64,000 nucleotides of DNA, from positions 198,618 to 262,617 of the forward strand of contig JADJSG010000009.1 in the NCBI GenBank assembly GCA_016711825.1, given 5' to 3'. Numbering within the stretch: the first letter of the stretch is position 1; every line of letters begins with the position of its first letter. Positions 8,264 through 18,092 of the stretch are shown here, piece by piece. The notes below the pieces were generated by a model. It was not told where the DNA came from. It made no database searches and was given only the letters and a program-made list of their open reading frames with translations. This DNA is from Bacteroidota bacterium. Its GTDB lineage: Bacteria; Bacteroidota; Bacteroidia; Chitinophagales; Chitinophagaceae. Position numbers and translations under genes: made by a program.

Positions 8264-10087
8264 TTATTGCTTTGTAAATTTCAAGGTTCCTTGTACATCT
8301 TTATTAGACACTTTTACAAAGTACAAACCAGCAGCCATTGAAGGCAATACTATCTGTAATTTGTTTTTACCTTCCATTACATTGAAGCTTGTATTGCATA
8401 AGCGATTACCCATCATATCTATAACTGAAATATCGAAATGATCCATTTTATCGCTTTCTAATAAAAGATTTAATTGTGATTCATTGGTATTACCTAACAC
8501 ACTGAATTTAATATTTGAGGCTTCAAATGTTTTCACACTTACCGGTCCGTCAGTAATCATTACATCATCTATACTCCACTCATCAGCACTGCCTGTAGCC
8601 AAAGAAACATACTTAAAGGCAATATGAAAAGGTGCTGCTTTATAAGCCGTCAAATTGGTATTGTTAAAAGGAATATAGATTGAATCTAAAGAAGCAAAAT
8701 TGATACTCAAAGGTGTCCAGGTTGCGGTAGTTACATCACCTGTATAATTGCTTGAAACAAATACTTCTTTTGTGTTAGTGCCTGTAAAGCGTTTTTTACT
8801 CCAGAAATGTAAATAAGGGGCTGTCATTGCAGACATATCTAATGTTGGAGACACTAACCAATCTTCATTGTCGTTGGTTACACCACCGGCATATCCATTC
8901 ATATATACGGCATCTGTATCGTTATGTCCAAAATTAGAACATCTCCAACTTTGAGAACCTACTACTGAAGATTGTGAAAATGAACCTAATAATGGGGCAT
9001 TACAACCCATAAAACTTTCATTTAATGAAGTCACAGCAGTGTTAGGTAAACTGGTAGAAAAATTCCATTCAGTATTATTATAAATACCCAATGAACTGTA
9101 GGTACCATTTTTAAAACAGGTAGAATCAAATTGAACAGCATAATCTTTACCTGTCAATAAAGTTACACCAGGTATTGTAGCCGTCATACCAGCTACTGTA
9201 GCATTGGCTGCTGGAATCACCACATTGGTAACATCTGTGATATTATACACAGTGATATTGCCAGTGCCTATGCTTATATTTTTATCGAAAGTAACCGTTA
9301 AATTCGTTACACCTGCAGCTACACCTGTAGCATTATCAGCGGGTGACAAAGTAACCAATTGTGGTATATTGTTTACTGCAACACCTGTCCATGTTAAATT
9401 AAAATCGTCAATACCAACATGTGGTCTATTTCCTCCACCCATAGAAGTATCTGCAGGCATCAAACGTATCCAAACAGGTTGGTTTTGGTTGTCTAAACTT
9501 GCACCAAAACTTACCGTTACACTAGTATTGGTAAAGTTACTATCCAAAGTAAGAATTGCCGGTGTGGTAGTTACAGTGGTAAAGCTTGTAGGTGCTGCGC
9601 CAAATCCGTACTGAACAATCCAGTTATGATATCTTTTTGCTCCCGTATTTAAGGATTGAATTTTAAATTGAAGATTGAAACCAGTTAAGCCAGTTGTATT
9701 GGCAATTTGAAAAGAAGCAGACACTAAACTGTCTTTATCATCCCAGCCTGCTGCACTTACTTGTCTGATGCCTAATACCCTATCAGTACTTGCATTTTGA
9801 TCAGCGGTATTAGAGGTCGCTACTAATCCATCAGCAGATGCTAAATTTTTAAAACCACGACTGACATTCCCCCAAGTAGTGGCCACTGTGCTAAATCGTG
9901 TAATGGCATCATTGCCCAGACCCGCATTTTTATTGACTAAGCTATCTACTCTCCAACCCAATGGAAGTCCACTGCCAATCAAATCAAAATTTTGCGTATA
10001 CGAGGTACCCGACAATGCATAAGGCGTTTGAGCTTGTGCCAAATAGCTACAAGCGAACATACAAAGCGATAATAATATTTTCTTCAT
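8264..10087 (-). CDS. T9SS secreted protein with Ig-like and choice-of-anchor domains
   Basis: 607 residues with a signal peptide ending SYLAQAQ. Order: an N-terminal beta-sandwich with YTQNFDLIGSGLPLGW (residues ~30-230); an SbsA/Big_5-type Ig-like domain starting LSPADNATGVAAGVTN (~245-345); a choice-of-anchor J / cleaved-adhesin-like module (~350-520) ending WSIDDVMITD; and a C-terminal sorting domain. The sorting domain is degenerate at its first motif (FSVLGNTNES where YPNP is expected) but keeps DMMGNR and the terminal AAGLYFVKV and LKFTKQ. It is the last gene of the TonB-receptor/DUF5689 run, 33 nt after the lipoprotein gene, so it is probably an exported partner or enzyme of that system. 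No catalytic motif was recognised. Confidence 0.8.
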   Translation of the reverse strand: MKKILLSLCMFACSYLAQAQTPYALSGTSYTQNFDLIGSGLPLGWRVDSLVNKNAGLGNDAITRFSTVATTWGNVSRGFKNLASADGLVATSNTADQNASTDRVLGIRQVSAAGWDDKDSLVSASFQIANTTGLTGFNLQFKIQSLNTGAKRYHNWIVQYGFGAAPTSFTTVTTTPAILTLDSNFTNTSVTVSFGASLDNQNQPVWIRLMPADTSMGGGNRPHVGIDDFNLTWTGVAVNNIPQLVTLSPADNATGVAAGVTNLTVTFDKNISIGTGNITVYNITDVTNVVIPAANATVAGMTATIPGVTLLTGKDYAVQFDSTCFKNGTYSSLGIYNNTEWNFSTSLPNTAVTSLNESFMGCNAPLLGSFSQSSVVGSQSWRCSNFGHNDTDAVYMNGYAGGVTNDNEDWLVSPTLDMSAMTAPYLHFWSKKRFTGTNTKEVFVSSNYTGDVTTATWTPLSINFASLDSIYIPFNNTNLTAYKAAPFHIAFKYVSLATGSADEWSIDDVMITDGPVSVKTFEASNIKFSVLGNTNESQLNLLLESDKMDHFDISVIDMMGNRLCNTSFNVMEGKNKLQIVLPSMAAGLYFVKVSNKDVQGTLKFTKQ

Positions 10088-10120
10088 GATGTATTTTTTA
10101 ATGATAAATTTAAGTATAAA

Positions 10121-11557
10121 TTATTGAATATCAGTCAGTTTTCTGATTGAAAGTTGTTTGGTTGTTGTAAACTGTCCAACAATTGCTGTTACAGAAACAG
10201 GGGTTGTAGGCAATGTACTTGTTGCAAATGAAGCGCCGGTCATGGTGTATAATGTAATGGACCCAGTAGCGTCCGTGATCACTTTGCTTCCTGAATAAGT
10301 CCCTGTTGGAAATGTCACATTATTTACGGTCACCAAAGTTGATTCCCAAGCTTCCAAACTATCATTTACTTGTTTAAGGGTTGCAATTCTCGGTGTTATT
10401 GTGCCAGTTCCTGTTTTAATATATTTAGCAGTCAGCAAATTACCTATCTGCAATATACCGCCATTGGTTGTTGGGTATTCTGACAAAGTTTGCCCAGAAA
10501 TATTTACTTCGATTTCATCGCCCAAACTTGGGATACCTGTAGTAGTGGTAAATCTTACTACAATACCACCTGTTGCATCTTGAATAGCAATATTTTGTCC
10601 ACTGATATTACCATTTGCTTTATCAGAAATTACAATACCTTTAATTTTCATTTCATTACCTAAAGTATAATTTCCTGATCCTGGATATAATTGTTTCACT
10701 GATTTAATGGTCACTAAATTTAAATTTCCACTGCAACGTGTTCCATACATTTTCACATCATTGGTATCTCTAATAATCAGTTGACCTGTGCTGTTGTATC
10801 TTGAATAGATGGCTTTGATAGATCCTTTGCCTGCAGGTAGCAATGCATTTTTAAAACTTGCATAACCACTATTTCTTACTACTATTTGTGTCAACGCACA
10901 ATCTTCAATTTTACGATCAGTACCAGAAGCAACGTTAGGGTCTTGTGCATAAGGTTGTCCTATGATAGAACCTTCAAATTCTGCTTCATCTATTTGAATA
11001 AGAGTACCTAATAATTTCGCATTTGCATCTACACTTGTCAATTGGTTGATAGATACTAACTTTGGTTTGATAGAATCAGGCATGAAACTACCTTTTACAA
11101 TGTAATTGGCTATTTTTGTAGAAGGGATATCACTTAAGCTATTGGTAATATCTGGGGTATTACCTAATTGAATAAACTTGCCATAAGCACCTAAATAAAG
11201 CCCTTTACATTTTATATATATTTTTCTGCCAATAGGAAAATCATTATATAAACTGGCTCTACCTATCAAAACTACAATACCACTTGAAGTATCTTGGATG
11301 ACAATTTGTTTATAAAAATTACCTGAACGATCGTCAGCCACTACAATCCCTGAAATGGTAATATCATCTGTAATCTCAACAGGGATGCCACTTACAACAT
11401 TGAATTTTTGCTTCAGTTCCCAAATGCTTGAGTTTACAGGTAAATTAGGGTCATAATTGGTAGAGTCAGGTGGCGCATCAAATTTTTGCTTTACACAAGA
11501 AGTAATAGCAATTGATGCAATGATAAAGAGGCTTGCAAAAAGAAATATTTTTTTCAT
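10121..11557 (-). CDS. DUF5689-type surface lipoprotein
   Basis: 478 residues with a lipoprotein signal (lipobox ITSC, Cys21). The mature part resembles DUF5689 proteins: an N-terminal OB-like domain with ITISGIVVADDRSGNFYKQI and IVIQDTSSGIVVLIG, then a repeat of the theme around MKIKGIVISDKANGNIS and IAIQDATGGIVVRF, and a third related segment at the C-terminus. Such proteins are regularly encoded beside TonB receptors in Bacteroidota. Here it lies 39 nt downstream of the receptor and 33 nt upstream of the T9SS protein, suggesting one operon. A surface substrate-binding role is inferred from position; the ligand is unknown. Confidence 0.8.
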   Translation of the reverse strand: MKKIFLFASLFIIASIAITSCVKQKFDAPPDSTNYDPNLPVNSSIWELKQKFNVVSGIPVEITDDITISGIVVADDRSGNFYKQIVIQDTSSGIVVLIGRASLYNDFPIGRKIYIKCKGLYLGAYGKFIQLGNTPDITNSLSDIPSTKIANYIVKGSFMPDSIKPKLVSINQLTSVDANAKLLGTLIQIDEAEFEGSIIGQPYAQDPNVASGTDRKIEDCALTQIVVRNSGYASFKNALLPAGKGSIKAIYSRYNSTGQLIIRDTNDVKMYGTRCSGNLNLVTIKSVKQLYPGSGNYTLGNEMKIKGIVISDKANGNISGQNIAIQDATGGIVVRFTTTTGIPSLGDEIEVNISGQTLSEYPTTNGGILQIGNLLTAKYIKTGTGTITPRIATLKQVNDSLEAWESTLVTVNNVTFPTGTYSGSKVITDATGSITLYTMTGASFATSTLPTTPVSVTAIVGQFTTTKQLSIRKLTDIQ

Positions 11558-11596
11558 TTTTTGAATTATTTATTTTAGGTATTTATGTTTTATGTT

Positions 11597-14359
11597 TTAG
11601 AATCTCAATGACAAATTTACAAAATATTGTATTCCGAGGGCATGTGCATACTTAGGAACAAACCAGTCAGACTGTGCAGTAGCACTCCCTACTCTTAAAT
11701 TTTCAAAGCCATACAATAAAATATTTTTATTGTTTAACAAATTGGTCAAACCGAGATTTAAATTTAAGAATGTATTGTTACTTGCTTTTTTGATATATTT
11801 ATTTACTTTAAATGATTTACCTCCAAAGATATCAATAGTATATACTGATGGCAGCTTTTGCTGATCTATCACTGCACTCCATTCCGTAGAATTGTATTGC
11901 AATAAATCAACCCCTTCTGCTGTGCGTCTGGTGGGTGCAAAATCCATCCAGTTGTTTGCTAAATAGTTAAAAGAGATCGTAGCGAACCAAAATCTTTTTG
12001 AACGATAATTTAATCCTAATTGAAACGCCGATTGTGGTCCCGCAGGTACATAATAATTTTTCATGTACACAATATCTTCTTTAATTTTTGCGGTATTGCC
12101 AAGGGCCACATCATTATCGCTATACAAGATAGAAGTTGCACGATCAGTGTAAAATGCCTGTGATAATGCACCTGCCACCGTTGCAGACAAACTAGGGCTA
12201 ACTTTTACTTCTGCGCCAAATTCAATGCCCGTATATCTTTTATTAATATTTTGCAATACATTATTGGTAAAAGAGCCTCCCTGATCATCATAATAACGTT
12301 TGATATCCACAGCATTTTTAATGTCTGTGGCATAGAAAGTCAATCTTGCTTTAATAAATGGAGAACGCAATAAATATCCTACTTCACCTGATTTAAATTC
12401 TTCATTTTGCGGATTCGATACCATTTGATTTCTGGTACGAGCGGAAACAAATATATTATCTACAAATGGTGCCTTAGTACCCATAGAACCATTGGCATAT
12501 AAATAATTTCTTCCATTTAATTTGTAGGTAAACCCACCTTTTAGACGGTAAGTATTAAAACTCAATTTTTTCGAATCGCCTTTTGAACTATCCTGGTATA
12601 AACCATGTTTATAATTGCCTGTTCTATAGAAACTCGTATTGCCTAATTCGGCTGCTAAAAAGAAATCAAATTTATTATAGGTGAATACTCCCTGAGCAAA
12701 CCAACTTGCTTTTTGAAATTGAATATTGTAATCATATCCATAAATGTCACCTACTTTACGAAGACTATCCGTTTCACCAACATTCAACGAAGTAGAAACC
12801 ACTTGTCCCTGTATACCATCTTCCGCAAATTGGTTTGTATTTACCCAATAATCACCACCCATCAAATCGGCTACCCTTAAAAAATTATGGTTGTTTTGAC
12901 GTTGATATGCAATACCCGAATAAAAAGTAATATGGTCTGAAAGTGTACTTTCCAGATTAATAGCCCCATTCAATTTTTTTGAATATTCTACATTCTCATT
13001 CACGATGTAAACCGAACGATTATACCCTGCTTTTTTATTTAATCTGTTGGCTTCATACATTCCGTCCCAGTTTACCTGAAGATATTTGTCAGGATTTGAT
13101 TTGATAATTTCTGAAAGCTCATTGGTCAATCCTACAGAATCCTGATAACTTGGCATATATCTGTAATAATCAGGTCGCGGATCAGCTGCATTGTACCAAT
13201 CAATACCTGTAGTAGATACCTCACCCATTTGATACGAAATAGCAGAGTTTAAGATGGTTTTGGTATTTAATTTAATATCATGCGAAAGAATCAACATTGG
13301 CATGTGACTATTCAACACCCTGGTATTGCGTATTTTTCCATTTTGATAACCCCAATAAGGATTATAATAATTAGTACCTGCAAGTTCAAAAGCTTCTTTG
13401 GTAGCAGGACCTGCTTTTCCTCTTTTAATAGGAGCACCCACAATGGTTAAACTAATTCCTTGTTTTTTAAATCTTTTTTCAATGGCGCCAAAATAACCAA
13501 ATGCATCATAAAAAGTACCCTTGATTTGTCCTTCCTGTGCCCATCTTCGTGAAAAGGAAAAGGAATAAGCCCATCCATTTTTCTTCAAGCCTGATGAATG
13601 TGTCAACATCACCCTGTTGCGATAAGATCGATTTGTAGCGGTATAAGTGAGTCGTGTACCTTTACGTTGATTAGATGCAGATGCATCTAAAGTCGTATTA
13701 AGACCTAAGCCACCAAACGTAAATTCATTAGGGGCCAAACCCAAACCCACACTTCTCCCTCTAAATACATCATTGAGACCGCTAAATGAGTTGAAGAAAA
13801 TGCCTCCTTCTTCTAAATCATTCATGGGTACACCATTTAAATATAGAACATTTTGGTCATTTTCGTAACCCCGTAATTTATAAAAGTATTGCCCCCAGCC
13901 AAATGTTGCAGCCGATAAATAAGCATCGCGAGAAGCATTGAGCACGCTTGCAACATTTTGTCCGGCCGAACTGATTGAGTTTTCATCTTGTGAACTGGCA
14001 TCTTCAATGTTAGAACCTGAATTCTCCATTGTATAGTTATTTCCATTCAACAAAACCGTTTTAAGTTCATAGGGTTCTACAATGGTTAAATCAGCATTGA
14101 CAGATACGTTAATTCTTTCTTCTGTAATACCATCAGCAGATATAACCATTTCATAAGTGCCAAAAGGGATATTGCTAAATTTGTATTCACCATCAGCATT
14201 CGTTGAAGTAGTGATTTTAGCTAAAGGCAAAGTGACAGTCACTTCATTATAAGGCAATTTGGTGTCTTCATGTATAATAGTTCCTTTGACCAATGCGCTT
14301 TGCGCAAATAAAGTACTGGAAATAAATAAAGAAAATAAGCAGGTTAATATTTTATTCAT
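11597..14359 (-). CDS. TonB-dependent outer-membrane receptor
   Basis: 920 residues from the ATG that begins MNKILTCLFSLFISSTLFAQ, a clear signal peptide; an in-frame start six codons upstream would spoil it. A carboxypeptidase-regulatory-like domain (residues ~24-95, VKGTIIHEDTKLPYNEVTVT) is followed by the plug (~125-230, with VLYLNGVPMNDLEEGG) and a long barrel ending in the aromatic FVNLSLRF. It imports a ligand across the outer membrane using TonB energy. Genes immediately downstream encode a DUF5689 lipoprotein and a T9SS protein, forming a receptor-lipoprotein-secreted protein set. No regulator is adjacent and the ligand cannot be inferred. Confidence 0.9.
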   Translation of the reverse strand: MNKILTCLFSLFISSTLFAQSALVKGTIIHEDTKLPYNEVTVTLPLAKITTSTNADGEYKFSNIPFGTYEMVISADGITEERINVSVNADLTIVEPYELKTVLLNGNNYTMENSGSNIEDASSQDENSISSAGQNVASVLNASRDAYLSAATFGWGQYFYKLRGYENDQNVLYLNGVPMNDLEEGGIFFNSFSGLNDVFRGRSVGLGLAPNEFTFGGLGLNTTLDASASNQRKGTRLTYTATNRSYRNRVMLTHSSGLKKNGWAYSFSFSRRWAQEGQIKGTFYDAFGYFGAIEKRFKKQGISLTIVGAPIKRGKAGPATKEAFELAGTNYYNPYWGYQNGKIRNTRVLNSHMPMLILSHDIKLNTKTILNSAISYQMGEVSTTGIDWYNAADPRPDYYRYMPSYQDSVGLTNELSEIIKSNPDKYLQVNWDGMYEANRLNKKAGYNRSVYIVNENVEYSKKLNGAINLESTLSDHITFYSGIAYQRQNNHNFLRVADLMGGDYWVNTNQFAEDGIQGQVVSTSLNVGETDSLRKVGDIYGYDYNIQFQKASWFAQGVFTYNKFDFFLAAELGNTSFYRTGNYKHGLYQDSSKGDSKKLSFNTYRLKGGFTYKLNGRNYLYANGSMGTKAPFVDNIFVSARTRNQMVSNPQNEEFKSGEVGYLLRSPFIKARLTFYATDIKNAVDIKRYYDDQGGSFTNNVLQNINKRYTGIEFGAEVKVSPSLSATVAGALSQAFYTDRATSILYSDNDVALGNTAKIKEDIVYMKNYYVPAGPQSAFQLGLNYRSKRFWFATISFNYLANNWMDFAPTRRTAEGVDLLQYNSTEWSAVIDQQKLPSVYTIDIFGGKSFKVNKYIKKASNNTFLNLNLGLTNLLNNKNILLYGFENLRVGSATAQSDWFVPKYAHALGIQYFVNLSLRF

Positions 14360-14469
14360 ATAATAATTTCTTGGCAAAAGTATTTGATTAAACAGAGATT
14401 GCCATTAAAATTATGTTACCTAATTGAAAACAATTAGTGGCTTGAATAAATAAAATGACAAGGTGTATA

Positions 14470-15330
14470 TTATTTATTAAACACTCTGCGAGGGCAACGT
14501 GTTTTTTTGTAACGTTCAAGATTACCAAATGATTCGAAATAGATGGCAATATTAATACCAGCGAACCAATACCAGTCTTTCTTCATATTATCGCCTCGTA
14601 CAAATTTATCGTTTGGATAATTTTCATCCCAATTCGGTAATTCATCTGTTCTGTATGATAAATCTACGCTTTGTTTACCTTTATATCTAAACAAGGTATC
14701 CATATTCACATAAGTCTTGCTTACATCATCAAGATAATCGGTAGCTGTATATCTAAAACCAATTTCTGTACTAATTAATACGGTATTGCCTATCATCACT
14801 TTCATACCAGCACCTAAAGGAATCCCTACATTGACTAAACTATATATTTTTCGATCAGGATATTGACGCAAGCCTTGACCTTCGGTACTTAAAGGACGTA
14901 AATAAACTTTTTCATCAGCAGGTCCAATCGTATAAGGGTTATAATAAAAAATAGCTAAACCTGCGAATAGATAAGGTGAAAATTTAAATTCATCAAAATC
15001 AACTGGTAGCATATTAACTTCCAAGCCACCATTCACTTCAAACAAATTGGTTTGAAAGTTAAGGTTTCTATTTTTAATAGAAGGCGATTCTGAAGTACTG
15101 TCAGCACCATACAAACTAGCATACGTAACGCCAAAACGCATTCCCACATTAGGGTGCATGAAGTATTTATAGGTGAGCCCACCAGCTGCCCTATACCCTT
15201 CTTTAGGGAATAGTTTTTGTTGTAAATCGCCATAATAGCTTGATGTACCTCCAAATATTCCCACTTCATGATGCTTTTGAGCACCTGCAACCATAGGAAG
15301 TAATAGTAAAATTAGTAATCTTTTGAGCAT
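14470..15330 (-). CDS. DUF6089-like outer-membrane beta-barrel protein
   Basis: 286 residues if translation starts at the ATG before LKRLLILLLLPMVAGAQ, a clean signal peptide; earlier in-frame starts would add a second hydrophobic stretch. The mature part begins HHEVGIFGGTSSYYGDL and has the features of DUF6089 small barrels: RAAGGLTYKYFMHPNVGMRFG, SPYLFAGLAIFYYNP, GIPLGAGMKVMIG, a DYLDDVSKTYV segment and a C-terminal WYWFAGINIAIYF strand. Such barrels are widespread in Bacteroidota and are related in style to PorT-like proteins, but the function is unknown. The gene lies ~110 nt upstream of the TonB receptor on the same strand. Confidence 0.75.
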   Translation of the reverse strand: MLKRLLILLLLPMVAGAQKHHEVGIFGGTSSYYGDLQQKLFPKEGYRAAGGLTYKYFMHPNVGMRFGVTYASLYGADSTSESPSIKNRNLNFQTNLFEVNGGLEVNMLPVDFDEFKFSPYLFAGLAIFYYNPYTIGPADEKVYLRPLSTEGQGLRQYPDRKIYSLVNVGIPLGAGMKVMIGNTVLISTEIGFRYTATDYLDDVSKTYVNMDTLFRYKGKQSVDLSYRTDELPNWDENYPNDKFVRGDNMKKDWYWFAGINIAIYFESFGNLERYKKTRCPRRVFNK

Positions 15331-15598
15331 AAAATTTATATACATAAAAAGTATGCGTAATATTACTATAAGTTTACGAATTATCATAACTATAATATAT
15401 TTTTTTTTATAACTTATTTTTCAATCCCCCCTATTTCAATAAATATCGACATTTGGCAACTTAAAAAAATCTTTCCCAGGTTACATTCTGAATCAATTTA
15501 CTACAAAAATTGATTTTTTTAGAAATGCATTTAACCATAAAATCGTTTTTTATAATATCAATTAGGAATTCTTCAGTTAAAAATAATTCATTACTTAT

Positions 15599-15628
15599 TT
15601 TGACAAATAATAACTTATAGTATATTTG
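15599..15628 (+). promoter_or_regulatory. Consensus Bacteroidota promoter of the PUR gene
   Basis: TTTG at 15599-15602, an 18-nt spacer, then TATATTTG at 15621-15628 matches the TTTG/TANNTTTG consensus fully. The start codon follows 29 nt after the -7 element. Confidence 0.8.
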
Positions 15629-15657
15629 TTAAATTATTTTATAAAAAATATCAGACT

Positions 15658-16071
15658 GTGTCATACGAAAACAACAACGAAAGAAATAACGAGACATTAT
15701 TTAGCAAAAGATTAAAAGCAGGTAAAATCAGAACTTACTTCTTTGATGTTCGTTCAACCAGAAGCAATGATTACTTTATTACTTTAACTGAAAGTAAAAA
15801 AAGATTTAATGAAGGTGGATACGAAAGACACAAAATCTTTTTATATAAAGAAGATTTCAATAAATTTTTAAAAGCATTAGGCGAAACCATCGATTATGTA
15901 AAAACAGACTTAATGCCTGATTTTGATTTTGATGCCTTTAATCATGAATACCCAGAAGGTGACGAAATGCCAAACACTTCAGAACCCATTGCTGAAATTG
16001 GAACTAACCATATACAGGATACTGACCATCCTATTAATAATAACCATGACACCAGTGTAGATACTTGGTAA
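15658..16071 (+). CDS. PUR family (DUF3276) nucleic-acid-binding protein
   Basis: 137 residues, starting at a GTG. The segment SKRLKAGKIRTYFFDVRSTRSNDYFITLTESKKRF is the conserved PUR repeat of the bacterial DUF3276 family, followed by FLYKEDFNKFLKALGETIDYVK. The acidic, Asn-rich tail after residue ~85 is variable. PUR proteins bind single-stranded DNA or RNA; the bacterial members are small cytoplasmic proteins of unclear duty, nearly universal in Bacteroidota. The GTG is accepted because a perfect promoter lies 30-60 nt upstream and no in-frame ATG precedes the conserved domain. Confidence 0.85.
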   Translation: MSYENNNERNNETLFSKRLKAGKIRTYFFDVRSTRSNDYFITLTESKKRFNEGGYERHKIFLYKEDFNKFLKALGETIDYVKTDLMPDFDFDAFNHEYPEGDEMPNTSEPIAEIGTNHIQDTDHPINNNHDTSVDTW

Positions 16072-16155
16072 TCCTTTTCTTTCTCACTTGTTCATAATCT
16101 ATTTCCTGATTGCTTTTATAAAGAATCAGGATTTTTTTTAGTCAAGTATTCATGG

Positions 16156-16163
16156 TACTTTTG
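16156..16163 (+). promoter_or_regulatory. -7 element before lepA
   Basis: TACTTTTG matches TANNTTTG exactly and ends 24 nt before the ATG at 16188. No good TTTG is seen at -33. It argues against an in-frame ATG at 16152, which would lie upstream of the promoter core. Confidence 0.55.
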
Positions 16164-16187
16164 CACACCTTTTTAGAACCCTTTATT

Positions 16188-17981
16188 ATGATGAAAAATA
16201 TCAGAAACTTTTGCATTATTGCACATATTGATCATGGCAAAAGCACCTTAGCTGACCGATTGCTCGAGCATACCAAAACAATCACCGAACGTCAAATGAC
16301 CAATCAGGTATTGGATGATATGGATTTAGAACGCGAAAAAGGAATCACCATTAAAAGTCATGCCATTCAAATTAATTATCCATACAAAGGGGAAGAATAT
16401 GTTTTTAATTTAATCGACACACCCGGTCATGTTGATTTTAGTTATGAAGTAAGTCGCGCCCTTGCTGCTTGTGAAGGTGCCTTATTACTGGTAGATGCTT
16501 CACAAGGCATACAAGCACAAACCATCTCCAATCTATATTTAGCGATTGAAAACAATCTTGAAATCATTCCGGTGATTAATAAAATAGATATGGAAGGCGC
16601 GATGATTCCTGAAGTAAAAGATCAAATTATAGAACTCATCGGTTGCAAAGAAGAAGACATTCTTTTGGCAAGCGGTAAAAGTGGTATAGGTATTGAAGAA
16701 ATATTACACGCCATTATCGAACGTATTCCGGCTCCAAAAGGTGATTATGAAGCTCCTTTGCAGGCTTTGATTTTTGATAGTGTTTTTAATAGTTTCAGAG
16801 GAATCATTGTTTATTATCGAATATTTAATGGTGTATTAAGAAAAGGAGATAAAATTAAATTTTCGAACACAGGGCTTGAATATGAAGCTGATGAAGTAGG
16901 AATCTTGAAATTTGGATTAGAAGAAAAAAAAGAAGTAAAGGCTGGAGATGTAGGTTATATTATTACAGGTATCAAGGTAGCCAAAGAAGTTAAAGTGGGT
17001 GATACCATCACTAAAACCAACAATCCCTGTTTAGAATCAATCCATGGATTTGAAGATGTAAAACCCATGGTATTTGCAGGTATTTATCCTGTAGAAACTG
17101 ATCAGTTTGAAGAGCTCAGAGGTTGTATGGAAAAGTTACAACTCAATGATGCTTCTCTGACCTTTGAATTAGAAACTTCACAAGCATTGGGATTTGGTTT
17201 CAGATGTGGCTTTTTAGGATTGCTGCATATGGAAATTATTCAGGAAAGACTTGAAAGAGAATTTAATCAAATGGTGATAACTACGGTTCCCAACGTAAGT
17301 TTTAAAGCCACTACCACAAAGGGTGAACTGATAACAGTAAACAACCCAACAGAGATGCCCGACCCAAGCAGACTTGAAGTGATTGAAGAGCCATTTATCA
17401 AAGCTCAAATAATTACTAAGCCTGAATATATTGGTAATATCATGACACTTTGTATTGGCAAAAGGGGCATGTTGATCAATCAGTCGTACCTAACTCCTAC
17501 TCGTATTGAGTTAACCTTTGAAATGCCTTTAACAGAAATTGTATTTGATTTTTATGACAAACTTAAAAGTCAAACACGTGGTTATGCTTCTTTTGACTAT
17601 CATCCGATTGATATGCGTCCTAGTGATATTGTAAAAATGGATATATTACTCAATGGAGATAAAGTAGATGCCTTGAGTGCTTTGATACATAGAGGACGTG
17701 CGCAAGAATTTGGCAGAAAGCTTTGTGAAAAATTGAAAGAACTCTTACCTCGTCAACAATTTCAAATTGCCATACAAGCCGCTATTGGTGCTAAAGTAGT
17801 ATCGCGCGAAACCATCAGTGCCATGCGTAAAGATGTAACTGCTAAATGTTATGGTGGCGATATTAGTCGTAAACGAAAACTTTTAGATAAACAAAAAGAA
17901 GGCAAAAAAAGAATGCGTCAAATAGGTAATGTAGAAGTGCCACAAGAAGCATTTTTAGCAGTCTTAAAACTGGATGATTAG
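16188..17981 (+). CDS. lepA: Elongation factor 4 (LepA), translational GTPase
   Basis: 597 residues from ATG 16188, the normal length. G1 is AHIDHGKST (residues 12-20), G3 is DTPGHVDF and G4 is NKID. The LepA-specific C-terminal region is intact, with RIELTFEMPLTEIVFDFYD, SFDYHPIDMRPSDIVKMDIL, RGRAQEFGRKLCEKLKELLPRQ and the basic end GDISRKRKLLDKQKEGKKRM. EF4 binds ribosomes and can back-translocate stalled complexes; it acts in the cytoplasm, partly membrane-associated. A second ATG directly follows the first. It lies ~115 nt after the PUR gene with its own -7 element, so independent transcription is likely. Confidence 0.97.
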   Translation: MMKNIRNFCIIAHIDHGKSTLADRLLEHTKTITERQMTNQVLDDMDLEREKGITIKSHAIQINYPYKGEEYVFNLIDTPGHVDFSYEVSRALAACEGALLLVDASQGIQAQTISNLYLAIENNLEIIPVINKIDMEGAMIPEVKDQIIELIGCKEEDILLASGKSGIGIEEILHAIIERIPAPKGDYEAPLQALIFDSVFNSFRGIIVYYRIFNGVLRKGDKIKFSNTGLEYEADEVGILKFGLEEKKEVKAGDVGYIITGIKVAKEVKVGDTITKTNNPCLESIHGFEDVKPMVFAGIYPVETDQFEELRGCMEKLQLNDASLTFELETSQALGFGFRCGFLGLLHMEIIQERLEREFNQMVITTVPNVSFKATTTKGELITVNNPTEMPDPSRLEVIEEPFIKAQIITKPEYIGNIMTLCIGKRGMLINQSYLTPTRIELTFEMPLTEIVFDFYDKLKSQTRGYASFDYHPIDMRPSDIVKMDILLNGDKVDALSALIHRGRAQEFGRKLCEKLKELLPRQQFQIAIQAAIGAKVVSRETISAMRKDVTAKCYGGDISRKRKLLDKQKEGKKRMRQIGNVEVPQEAFLAVLKLDD

Positions 17982-18029
17982 CACTTGTACAATTCTGTAA
18001 ATTAATTGTAAAATTATATTCTTTAAACG

Positions 18030-18057
18030 TTTGACATATCGCTTTACCCTATATTCG
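18030..18057 (+). promoter_or_regulatory. Probable promoter of EGF-like lipoprotein gene
   Basis: TTTG at 18030-18033 and TATATTCG at 18050-18057 (one mismatch to TANNTTTG) are separated by 16 nt, slightly short; the gene starts 35 nt downstream. Confidence 0.5.
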
Positions 18058-18092
18058 CATCATTATAAACTAAAAAATAAAATTAAAAAAAC

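Noticed and set aside
9204..9614. 136-codon plus-strand frame within the T9SS protein gene
   Set aside because: Antisense to a supported secreted protein with a repetitive Thr/Val-rich composition reflecting that gene.
16152..16187. Longer LepA starting at 16152
   Set aside because: The extension covers the TACTTTTG promoter element and adds residues not found in LepA.
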